Of a stretch of DNA of 64,000 nt, positions 24,296-36,600 are shown piece by piece. The position numbers were made by a program, and so were the translations under genes. The notes under the pieces are model-generated. The model was not told the DNA's origin, did not search any database, and worked only from the letters and a program-made list of their open reading frames with translations. This stretch comes from Mesaphorura yosii (Eukaryota; Arthropoda; Collembola; Poduromorpha; Tullbergiidae), in contig WIXG01000294.1 of the NCBI GenBank assembly GCA_009869945.1, positions 1 through 64,000 of the forward strand. The letters run 5' to 3'. Each line of letters starts with the position of its first letter. Positions within the stretch are counted from its first letter, which is position 1.

Positions 24296-26622
24296 TTAGC
24301 TTGGGCACAATCGACACAAAGTGTCAGCGAGAGTACGCTTGTATTCGAGGTCGTAGTGTTTGGGGTTTGGGCGCTTCCTTCCAAGTCGCATATTGGCCGT
24401 CTGGAAATGCACTGTCACTGTCGGAAGAGGAAAAGGAAGCAACTGCACTGCACAGCACTTACACCACGGGACAGGTGTATAGCGTCTAGGCCTCAGCCCG
24501 CACTAATTAGGAACTTGTAAATTCACTTAACGCATGCCCTGTCCAGGTTTTGTTCACAGCAAGTAAGTTAACTGCCTTTTTCCAGGCTAAATTTTTGCTG
24601 GTACCAGCATCAGCTTGCTCCAGCGTAGGTTTGTCCATATGGGGCTATGAAATCGTCCCATACAGGAAAATGAGAGGAAATTGGTTCACCACAAAGACAA
24701 GACAAGAAAAACCATAACCTCAATTTCAATCTCATTATTTTTGCCCTAATCACACCGACTCCGAGGGCGGAAACCTTTAGTGTTTCGTATTTAGCTAGTG
24801 TGGTAATATATCCAGATAAATATGAGCAAACTTAATGCTCGCATTTTCTCAGGTGTCGCCGTTCCATATGCGAAGAACACCACATCACGCATTGTGCGAG
24901 TACGAGATCAGTGTACGCCGTTCGCAGACGTTGCACACACCGACGTGTTCAAGTTAATTGGCGAAACCAGAATGGCATGCAGAACTGTCTGAAATTAAAT
25001 ACTAATTAGCTCTATTACATGGGTATGCAATGCTCAGCGTTAGGTGTGAAAACGCGGGTCGAGCGTTGTGGAATAGAATTAACTCTAAAATCTGAGTCAA
25101 ACTCATTGAGGAGATTGAACAAAAAGGATGTAGGATATAACTATAATTACGATTTAGCCAGGGAAGCAGTTGGACGAAGGAAACTGGAGTTACGGAACCA
25201 AACCAGGAAGAGCCACATGTTATCTCGGAGCGAACCAAGAGTCATTGCCATCAGTAAACGACCTGCAAGTCTTGATTAGACTTTGATGCTCAAAACTTGA
25301 ATGTCCAAACGACTTTGATGCACGTAAAATCAAGAACAGCAAATAATCAACATTCATGAATTTCTCTAGATTTTATTCGCAGCAGCACTTGCACTGCACT
25401 TACGATACGACTGGAACAAAGGTAATATAAAATGGTGAACATGTACAATAATCGTAATCAGCAATAACAGTAATGTCGACGAAAAGGAACATTTCATAAC
25501 TCGCACAGGTAAAAGTTACATAAATTAACAGATCAACATTTACCTGATCTCGAACTACGATTAGTGCAATAATTGCTCGACAGTTCACGTTCACGGGCTC
25601 ACGCGGTTGCAGTAATCAAGACTTTAATGTCAATATCGCTGAAATACTTAGCATAACATTAACAGCTTCCTTTGCTCTTTGCGCTTTCACTCTTTAAAAT
25701 AAATAGAAAGGCACTGGCGGGCGATATAAATAAATTTACATTTTACACGTAAAGTTAGATAACTAACTGCTAGCATAGCATAACATAGCAAAGGGACAGC
25801 TTGGAAGGCAGCAATCTCAACGTGACCATAATTTAGTTACAATCTGCAATAATTACTCTGTTTCGTAAATAGTAAATTGGAAATTTCACACAGCCAATCA
25901 GTAATTGTATCACAAGATGCTTGTGTTGGTGTCGGTAAATTGAAGACGAGTAAACAGTAATCTTTAATCTTTTATACCTTGCTTTTTACCTTTTTGCATT
26001 TGAAACACGACGACTGAAATGGTAATCTCATAGTTATGTTAGTTACTTTTTGCAAAAACCTGTACAAAATATAACCTTCACAATACGTGAGAATGAACAC
26101 TCAGAAATGAAAGCCGATAGCCAGTATTCACAAGAACGGGATAAGAAATGCTCAGCATAGAAGCACAGGAATGAATCAAAATGAAGTAAATCTTGACTTG
26201 GACTTAGAGAGATAGAAGGATTACAAGTTGGTGGTTCGTGTGATGAGGCAATAATGTGACGTTGACTATGAACGAAATCACATCGAAATGGTATCATAAC
26301 ATGGCCATGGCTAAGAATGTAAGGTGACAAGTGATAACTGATAACACAAGAGCCATTTAATGGCGAGTAGTCACAGACCCAAAAACAATACCCTTGGCAT
26401 GACTCAGGCTGCGCAATTGCAATTCTGCGTCCAGCCGTTAGATAAATTCCGTTTTCAGAAACCTCAGAATTTACGGTACGAGAAATGTTGTTCCAGTCGC
26501 CAATTCGATCAAAATCCCTCTCGTCAACGCGCACGGCGCCGAGATTCCGTGTGCAATGTCCATTCCATTGAATATGTTGCTAAAACCAGTCGATCAACGT
26601 ACACAAATGACTAAGGTGACTA
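24296..26622. other. Spacer between the two sphingomyelin synthase copies
   Basis: About 2.3 kb, AT-rich, holding the copy A promoter and 5' UTR and the copy B 3' UTR. I see no coding exon or mobile element with supportable ends. Confidence 0.55.
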
Positions 26623-28922
26623 CTAAATTCGGTTGTTCCGTCTCGATTTGACGTGCTTTGAAAACCAATTTAGAATGCCGCATCCATAAACTCTGGGCAA
26701 GGGTCCTCCCACATTGCCCTCTAGGTACTGGAATACCCGAAACCACCAAATTCTTGCCAAGAAGTTGTTACTCGAATAATTCTGAAATAAAAGACAAAAT
26801 TGTTAGTGAATTGGTGCTAACACTCAATAAGCTTCGGGCTTAAAGTTGACGGCAGTAGATATTAACGTACTTTTAAGGATGGATTGTTTGCCATTGTGTG
26901 GTACATCCAGAAGAGTCTTGTCGTAACATAATAGGCGATGAGAATATCGACAGTGTAATGACCGCGAGAAATTAACACCATCACAATTCCAGTCAAACTG
27001 GCTATCCACGACGCCCAATGCATCATATAAAGTTTTTTTGAACTATCTGCAAATGCAAGCAAATCGAAATGCATTTCAGGATTAATTAAGGTCCAATGTT
27101 ATTGGTCATTAAATATATGCTGAGTAGAGACTTACATTCTTGAATAATTAGATAGCAGCTAACTAGTATTACAGTATGTCCCGAATAGATGTAGTCACCG
27201 CAATAGACTTGTTGTCCATTGATTGAGAGGCCAAACCCACTCATCAGTCGAAGTGCTCGTGTGATAATCAGTAGAAATGATGTGTCATTCGCCTTCGGAG
27301 CGCACTTATATGTGAACGAGGCGACAGGAAGGACTGTGACGTACATTGTCAACGATCTCATAAGGTACAAAATGCCGACCAGGAAGAAGACTCTTCTACA
27401 CACTATCCACCTGGGGAAAACAAAAGAATTCGTTAAAATATGCAACCTTAATTCATTAATTCATGTTAATGCTTTACATTTGTTACCTGTGTTTATGAAA
27501 GAGAATTACAAGCGCCGTTACAGCGGTTGAAACCATGATGAGTATTTCTGATACATTAAGAGCCCAGTCTTGAGGAACAAATTTGTCCAGAATGATATCT
27601 GGAAGTGGCTGTGCGTGTTCTTGGCGTCTTTCATGAGTAAGTGCTAAAGAAACGGTCGCAAATGCCAAGTTGAACGCGGCCCATAAGAACGCTGCAACAG
27701 TCTTTCTTTTCTCCTTCGGAAATCGTTTCAGTCCTGTCTGTTCTGATTCACCACGATTGATTGGCGGAGGATCTATGCGGATGACAGACCCGTTGCGCTT
27801 GGATTCCTGAAAGCACACAATAATCCAATGATTAGATTAAATTCTTGTGTGGGAAAGCAGAAGCATCGTTTCTAGAAATTCTGTGCAAACAGAATTCCTT
27901 TCTACTGTAGACATGACGAATGAACTCGTTTGTCATTTCAATTCTTCTCTTTTTGTTCGCCCAATTCTAGCGACTCTTCTGGCAAAATGCCGAATTTGAT
28001 TAATATTAAGTTACTTGAAAAATTACTTTAGCCTATTGATAATAAAAATGCTGAAATTCGTTCTTCCGCGTGCCTTCAACATGCTCAGCTTTGCCTTCTC
28101 AGCCGCCTGAGATGAAGGAGTGATAATCAAGGCTTCTGACAATCTATTCGTACTTACCTTCGGAATATCGTCATCATCAATGTCAATAATGTGCGTGGTG
28201 TGATCATCACACCAACCATTCCCGCTTTTGGATTCTGAGAGGAGGGGTTGCCGTTGGTGAAAGTCAGTGCTGCTCGTAGACATCGGACTGGATCCACTCG
28301 ACGACGACGACAGGATGTCACGCGACGTGGTTACGTTTTCTCCTCCTTCACCTTGACCTTTCTTATGAGATTCAAATTGTATAACAGTCGTGCTGGGAAT
28401 AAGATGGTGGCGACCGCCAGTTTCGCCACTTAGGGTGAATCCTTTGAAGAAATCCGCTCTCTTCCTCTTGTTGTCAGAAATTGTGCCAGCAATCCCTTTA
28501 CCTTTGTGACTATCCTTATCAGAACTGAGTTTATTGTTCGTGCTGCTGGAGAAGTTCCGCTGAGCAAGTAGACTTTCACTATCACCAACACTGGCACTGC
28601 GATACTTGTGGTAAAATGGACGTGGATGAGGATGAACTACCGCTTGTTGATATGAATATGATACCGGAGAGCCCGCGGAGCCAATTCGCACGCCTTCATC
28701 AACAATCACAATGCTATCGCTCCCACTTCCACTTCCTCGTCGTCTGCCAGTTGCAGTTGCAGCGGTCGAGGTGCTCGTCCTTGGCGTAGATGAATCGTTA
28801 ACATTAATAGTAGCAGCCGTGGCGGAGTTTGAGTTATTTGTCGTCGTCGTGTTCAGTTGAGTTCCTGGAGACGATGTATCGGCAAAACTTCCATAGTCAA
28901 CCTTGTCTGAAGCTACAACCAT
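26623..28922 (-). CDS. Sphingomyelin synthase, copy B, long N-terminus
   Basis: Second member of the same family. Exons in transcript order: 28922-28158, 27806-27487, 27410-27136, 27046-26871 and 26781-26623. They close to 564 aa. Exon C has exactly the length and phase of its counterpart in copy A (275 bases), so the two are tandem duplicates. The triad is intact: His440 in CGDYIYSGHT, then His483 and Asp487 in HYTVD. It differs by a 255-residue first coding exon of low complexity (runs of Thr/Ser/Asn, RRRGSGSGSDS, an IDIDDDD acidic patch) and by a basic tail (KHVKSRRNN) where copy A is acidic. An acceptor (TTGCAG) sits one base before the ATG, so at least one non-coding 5' exon lies further upstream. 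The copies probably differ in location or regulation; that part is inference. Confidence 0.9.
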
Positions 28923-30619
28923 TCTGCAACGTCAAAAACAAAAAGGATACATAAATTAATGATCGCAAAAACACGAGCCTAAATGAGTCTAATATTCATT
29001 TAAATGTTCTTCATCAGCTCGCACGTAACCCTTTAACCCCACGATCGCGAAGCGCAATGTCACCAAGCCAGAGTCCAGAGTATACCGCATTCCTTCCTTA
29101 CTTGTATAAGTGTCAGTGTTTCGTTCAAGTAGCATGTATCAAAATACTCCAGTGCTCCAGTTGAGTGAGCATCAGATCAGGTCAGATGTAGCAGAGTTTC
29201 AAACTACTTCACAAACCACAGCACAGCAATTTCAATCTCAAAGATCTGCCTCGACTCGACCTTATGTGAAATAAGAACTTCAAAATGCAAACACGCGAAA
29301 GATGCGCCAGAGCCACTAAGCCACTAAGCAACTAATCTTCTCTCGACTATTCTATTCACCGACTACCGTATCTCATCTGCACTTCTATAACTTGCTGTGG
29401 AGTGATTTACGAAGAAAGATTTGGCAACCGCAAACCAAACACATGTGCTTGAAAATATGAGTTAGTTTTGCTCAGGCTAGTCGATGTTATTGTGGCTGCG
29501 GCCGTGATCTGCCAGCAGCCAAGCCAAGTTTGTGTTTGCGAAATGCCTGAACAGAATAGGTCTTAGAACGTACTAACGGCGATGGGGTGCGTGGTGGAAA
29601 CCAATCTGTAGGTATGAGCATGTATTAGCGTCAGCGTTGGCGTACGAAATGAATAGAACCGACTAACTACGTAGTTAGAATTTTAATGATAGTTCATAAA
29701 CCATAACCATGTGTTTGGATAACCTTCTGGATATTATTACCGTGCACGGTTAAATATTAATGAGATAATAATAAGCGGAGCTATTCATATGTCGTCTCGG
29801 TGCGGTTTCGGCATATCAGCAAACGTCTCGTTGTAAGAATAACTACGACGATCCCAAGCTTCACTGTCGGGAAGGACAATTTAGTTTTCAATTCACCTGT
29901 TATTCGTCCAGGCACTCAAGCGGCTGTTGTGAATGCAATATAATGCACTGACCGGAACCGAATGCAATGTCAACGACAAAGCGAGCGCGTCCATGAACTT
30001 TAAATGTCAGCAATGTAATCCATAATTTCGTTGGAAGAGCGTCAGTTGTGTTCCCAATACCAATGCCACTCCCACAACGTCACAGACAGACAATTGCCAG
30101 GCGTGTCGGTTCGGTACTTACTTGAAGCAATGGGAAGGAGACTTGCTCCTTCTTGGCAAAAATTAAGGCAATCCCAAATCCGAAACTGGAACACAATGAG
30201 CGCTTGGCAAACTATCGCCTCGCCGGTGGTCGGGTACTCAAAAGTTGTCAAACGAATGGCGACAGCACAAAATCTCAATGTGACACAAGAACTATGATGA
30301 CGATAGCACTCACACTCTAAAACGCAAGAATCTTAAACAAAATCCATCGAGCAAGCAAGTATCTTTGTTGTACTACACGAGAAAGTAAGCCGATCAACTG
30401 ACAAAACGCTTGGGTATCCTGCTGCTTTTCCTTCATAATCATCGGCATTCGACTCGGTGGCAAACTGTTGAAGTTAATGCGTCTTGGAGTATTGGCACTT
30501 GACACTTGATTGAACGAACAATCGGTCACCGTGTAAAGTGTGACTTGAACGAAAACAAATACGCACACAATCAAACAATTGAGTGCAACGAATTCCCACC
30601 TAAACAAACAGTGGTTCAA
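28923..30619. other. 5' flank of sphingomyelin synthase B
   Basis: It should contain one or more non-coding 5' exons of copy B, since an acceptor lies at 28924-28925 on the minus strand. A 100-codon minus-strand frame at 30311-30607 begins after an acceptor-like site with hydrophobic residues, but it lacks family similarity beyond a few positions. I do not call it a gene. Confidence 0.45.
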
Positions 30620-33600
30620 TAAATTCAGAATGGTTTGTGACTCATGAGTGAGTGATAAAAAGTGTAAACAACTGATTAGAATTAGAATGAAAACTAAGCT
30701 GCTACTGCTACAGTTGTTTATTCATTAATCTTTTCGGCGTGGCGTTGTGTTTGTAGTTCTGCGAAGTTGTGATTTACTTTTCAGGAATTGGGGCTTGGAA
30801 TGTGCGAATTCGTATTACGAATTTGCGAACCTGTCAATATTTGCGCACTTTCTTCCTAATCAGAATCAGAATTTATAGCTAAGACTGTAATCTGCACACT
30901 CATGACGTGCAAATTCGTGCACATTTTCCTGGCTGAGCTCGTGAGCATGCGTCACTTCACTGAAAAATTTAATTCTGCCACCTGATGTGCAATCACTTCA
31001 ATCAATGCATGAGTGAGTAATCTAAATTAAATGACTAACAATGCAGATGATCACATGGATGTATTAAAGTTATGGCTGGACGCATGATAAAATAGACACA
31101 CAGTAAAATAGGAACAATGGCAAGGTCACTATATTTTATGATACGTCAGCATTGTTGAACACTGATAGTATTGTGCTAACTGCTAAACATGTCAGATGCC
31201 CACGGGCCCTTCACAACGTGATAATGATCTTACATCCTGCATAATGCACAATACGCAAAATAAGATGTGCTGTTTGTTCATTTTATTAGAGACTGCGACC
31301 AATAGACTCGTGCGACGTGCGAAATTAAATGCCACGGTACACGCACCAAAATCATTCGGTCAACACGACAGAAAGATATATATATAAGAAAGCTGAAAAT
31401 CCATTTCCATTGTGATTCTAATTCGACTTTGACAGTCAGTTGTCGGTTCTCGTGTGTAGGATTAGCATTCGCAAATCCCATCATGCCTTTTCTATTGTTA
31501 ACAGCAGAATGGCTCAATAATGCCATACGCCAAGCCAAGCCACACACATCACGGCACAACAAAACAAAGCAGCAGAGACATTTGAGACACGAAAGCTCGA
31601 CTCTTCTGATGTTATTTCTTATTAGCAAATGGAAAAAAGGTTTTATTTGTCGAATACTTCGACACCGGCGTCAGGACGCGGACGTGGCTCGCCGCCTAAT
31701 TGATATTCTGCTGCCGTTGCCTTCTCTGGCAGTGCAGATGTGTGAGAAAATAGAAAACAATAAAATTCATTCCATTCGCAGCAGTCGATTCCTGAAATGC
31801 CTGCCATACTTCGCGATGCCGAGGCCGCAACGCCACACCACGCCATGGCTATGAGTGACTTCCATTGCTGCTATGCACTGGCGCCACTGCAAGTCTCACA
31901 TTCCGACTTGACAGCGCTTATTAAATAGTTGCACATGAAGGCATTGTGCTTATTTAATAAATATTCAGTAGGCGACACAACTCCGTCATGCTGGGCTCCA
32001 GAGCGAGTGTGAATAAGAATTTGTTTTCTCCCATGCCTTATGTATTCTTCAGGAAAGAAATAGATACGGGAAGAATTCTTCACAATCAGTAAGAGGCTTT
32101 TCAGTGTCCATCCAATCCGAAATCGACATTTTATGGAAAAAATCCGAAAATGCTGATAATGTCCGTTTAGTCCACAAGTGGTAATACCTTTCTGTTTCCA
32201 CATTTCTGGGTCAGCTGGCCAGCATGCCTGTTCAGCTCACAATTATGCGGAACGAATCAATCTTCTTTACATCACAACAAAACAGAGAAACTCTTGACAG
32301 TCTGGGCTCTGGAGTATATTATATCCGCGTGCGAGTACCACAACATGCTGTACATTTTCAGACGTTTCACCTTGACTTTTATCGTAATGACGCGCCCTTC
32401 CGTGAATACTTCGAAAGAGTATGAGAAAGAAAGCACTCTTTCTGCGACTGCGATGCAGGGACGTGGTGCTGCAAAATGTCAGTACAGTAAGATGGATAGA
32501 TCAAAAGTTCAGTTGTACGGATCCAGTCACGACCACTTTCTTGAGCGTGTATAAATATCCGTAAAAAGCGAAGGGGGCATAGTATGCATGCATGGCGTTT
32601 GGCTTACATTGCACTGTGTTAAGCATTCTCGCTGAATTTAATGGGCATCATGTCCATCTTCGTGACCATGTCGCTCGCACCATGAAAACAAATAGGCAAG
32701 CTCAAGCCACAATCTTATTCTTTCATAATTCTCGCCAGAATTGGCAAAGATGCCATAAATATTGATTTTTACTCTTGACTTGGCTTGGCGTGGCTGATGG
32801 TTAGAATCTTTTGTTTGCTGATGTGATGGCTGCGCGCCTCGGTTCAGTCGTCAATTTGACAGACAAGCAAGCAAAGTATTCATTCTATTGATATTGATAC
32901 CCATTACTTTACAGGTGGAGTCAATTTCGTTTCTTCCAGCAATACCTCGAGGTTCCCGGGTTCGGGCTTGCGAAACTGCCTTTCCCTTTATTACTAAATT
33001 AGACGAAGTATTTTTAGAAGGCTCCCGCCTGGCCAAGCTTGCTGACGGCTGATATTTGATAATGATTTAATGCATTTTATCATTGGATCAAATCTGCCAA
33101 GTTCGTCACATGCTTCCACGCTTGTATTGGATGCGTGCAGTGAAATTTATTTTGCATGAAGGGAGGAGGCTCAATGAAGCAGAAACATGGACTTTCACTT
33201 GCGCAAATTAAGGATGCTTGCTTTCACCGTTACTTACACCGTGTTTCCCATCATTACTTTATCATTTTCTGGTAAGCCGAATGGAATCAACTCGTCGATA
33301 ATGGCAAAATGATTAAACCGATAGTTCAGATAACGTTTATTTTCCCAAAAATTCCATCACGCAATTAATCAGATGACCTCCTCCCAATTTGCGTCACGAG
33401 AAAAACAACGAAAGATTAATCCAGTCTCCAGCGCATGCATGACCAGCAAATCCTGCCTGCGAAACGCAATTGCAAGACGTCCATTTTAATAATGGTTCTA
33501 AAAATAGACTCCCAGGAGGAGGAATCTGGGCTTTTGCTCGTGCAAGTGCCAGTAATGTGCTTCGCATTGATTGTGGATAAATCAATAGTTTGACTGACAG

Positions 33601-36600
33601 GATCACATTACATTACAAAATACCTGTCCCACGGAAATCAGCTAATTGCACGTACTATGAGCCAGTGTCAGTGAGCATGTGAGCCAAGAGCGTGAGTCCA
33701 GTACATGAGAAGACTAAATTTATCCAGCACTTTTAGCTTACCGCTTTCTTTCACCGGCCAGCCACCATTCTTCTCAGTCAACAATCAGGAATTCTAAACT
33801 CACATCCTGCTTTCTGGTTCGCAATAGGAATGGGCATTCTCTTTGTCCTCCAAATCACGTCACATGTCACGTCTTTGTATGTATTTACTTTAATTACGTT
33901 GTGCAAGTTGTAATTTTTACCCAGTAATGGAATCCATGAACGAACGAACAAAAAGCAGGACTCGGGCTTCGATTTGTCGATGTCTCAAATGCGTCACCGC
34001 CATTTCTCTATTGTGATTATGACCTGATTACAAAATATCGACTGGCCACTGTTGGTGCATGATTTTTAATGGCCTATTGAAATCGCACAACGAAAGGAGA
34101 GCTAGATTGGACATTAGAGCCATTACCAAACATGTAAACACTAAAAGCCGAAAATTGAGCAATTAAAATACTACAATCAAATGCCGCAGCTAAGTTAAGC
34201 TACAGCACAGCCAAGACGGCGACTCGTTCTAAATATAATGGTGGAGGCGGTGGAAGGCAATTAAAAGTTTACCGTTCGGTTTTAAATGGCCGTTTTCTTC
34301 TTCTTTGCTATTTGCTGCGATCTTTTGACTATGGCTGTGCTGTGCTCAAGCTCTGGAACAATATCGACTTATGTCTGCATCATATTGACTAAATTAAACA
34401 AAGTGCGAAGAACTCCTTCGTCTTTCGACATTCGGCACAAAACCGTACGGCATGAATTATTGATGCCTTCCTTCTGCAAAATTGGAGTGGGAGGACATAA
34501 CCGCCAGCGCCATCGCTAAATGCCAACGCATGATTTATTTACTGCGTGCAAATTCGCACTGGCAACTCACAAAATAACGCAATACTGTTTTAAGGGAACG
34601 ACTCGTGACTCTTATCAGTCACTTGTTCAATGCGTTGCAAGTTAGGACGACTGACGAATGAGATTATGTAGTGTAAATATTTACAATTTCAAGCACTGGC
34701 CACTGTTATCAGTTATTGCCTTATCTCGCACAGTCGCACACTCGCGCTGATCGGACCTCATAATCCGATGAGTTGCGTGCGTTTTACATGCGGCTTTTGA
34801 GTGATGAACAGAATTCACCAGGGAAGCAGTCATTTCAAAGACTGTTTTATTGTCATTGCCTCCACAAACATGCACAATTAATTTTCGTGCTCATACAAGC
34901 TGTAATGAAATGACTGACCAATTGAATGGAATTCCCGGCGGTCAGCGGATGTTATCTAAGCATGAGTGTGAGCGCAATGAAATGAAATGAGTGAATCACT
35001 TTTTGTAGGCATAGGAGGCAGACTACGCAGTTTTAGTTTAAAATAATCGTTATTTTAAACTTAACAAGAGCAAGGTCAGCAAGTTCCCCTTGAATTTTAC
35101 GCTCACGTTCTGCGCCGTGGTGTGCGATCTGGGTTGACTTTATTCCGATTCTGTGAAATCCTTCACTGCCTACGCCGAACACGAACGGGTTTCACGGTGG
35201 CATGATAGAATCAGGAATGAGATGAAATGAATGATTTACAGATTTCCTGTCTTGCCAGTATGCAATTTTTATGCTCGTTCTTAAACCAACTCACAAGGAC
35301 GACATTTTACCCAAAAGGCAAAAGTTGGTAGATGTCCTCATGCCAGGCTCCCAGATGAGAATGCAGGTTACGAGATATACGCTAATTTATGTACGCATTA
35401 CACACTATAAAGTTCTAGTTACCAGATTACCAGTCGCAAGTTGCTTCTGCTTCTTGTGTGACCAGAAAGAAAAAGCAACTCCATTCCAGCTGAATGAGTG
35501 CCAATTTTTATGCTAATGAAGTAGGCAACGGCATTTCTAAGGAGTAAACAAAATATTTAACTTACTTGATGATACTGTTTTTCTGTCTTCGTCTTTGTGC
35601 TCTGTCGTTTTGTGTATTCAACTTTTGTACTGAATGCATGCACGAGCTTAGGAGTGCGAAATGGGTGCTTGCTGCCTCGTTTGCAAAAATACAGGATCTT
35701 CGAAGTAAACTCAATGAATATTCACTGATCTTTGCTAACTACACTGAACACTGCGGCTGCTGCAAGATCACCAACAGAACTGAATAAGATAACCCATATT
35801 TTGATTCTTTTTAAAGAACGCAGCGTGCCGTCCAATGCAATGCGATGCACAAGAGTAATATGAGTAATTCTTTCACACCAAATCAACACAGGTTACACGA
35901 CCAACTTCAATTGCTCATTCTTAAAGAGCCGCACGAGTAATCAATGAAGAAATTATGTCACCGACTCAAAGAGCACACGGCGCGGCGCGGTCGCAGTCTG
36001 AAACTGCTACTGAATGAGAAGCACCTACGACTCTACTCTACGACTGACTACGTTTAAGTTCAGACTTTAAATGGGTTCAGAGGTCTTGGTCTTGGTTTAC
36101 GTAATTTAACGCAGCACAGTGGCGACTGCTGACTGGTGACTCAACTCAGAGCAAGATTCAAGAATTACGTAGTTTCCTCGCGTTTGTAGCATCATAACTT
36201 TAATTGGCCCGGCCGTCTTGATCATGTCTCATGTGGTGGCGTACGTTAGACGATGACTCATGTCATGCCATATTTGATGCGTTTGTAGTGTTTGCGCTGC
36301 ATTACAAGTATTTGATAAGTAAACATTCATGCCACAAGCGCAAACTACTTTCAACTGCCATTTTTGCATTGTATTTGTGTGCTTTGTGTACAAGTTCAAG
36401 TAACCCGTAACTGAGAGTGTCACGCCAGGGCCAAATAATCAGGCAATAACCTTTGCTATCTATTTTATATAAGCTCTAAACGCAATTCCGCAATTCGGGA
36501 GAGCAAACCGTTGCAGTTGCTACTATTTTTATGCTTAACCCGGGTCGTGATTCGATCGATTGGGATTTGGGAATATGCGAATGTTCTCGAATGTCGAAAT

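Noticed and set aside
30311..30607. Minus-strand frame starting R-W after an acceptor, resembling the start of sphingomyelin synthase exon 3
   Set aside because: Only a few hydrophobic positions and the shared Trp agree, and the catalytic CGDY...SGHT block is absent. Too weak to call a third copy or relic.
31429..31854. 141-codon plus-strand open frame
   Set aside because: No homology, no splice partners and composition like the surrounding non-coding DNA. An opposing frame overlaps it.
32940..32970. GGTTCGGGC word resembling a tRNA B box
   Set aside because: No acceptor stem or A box at a suitable distance.
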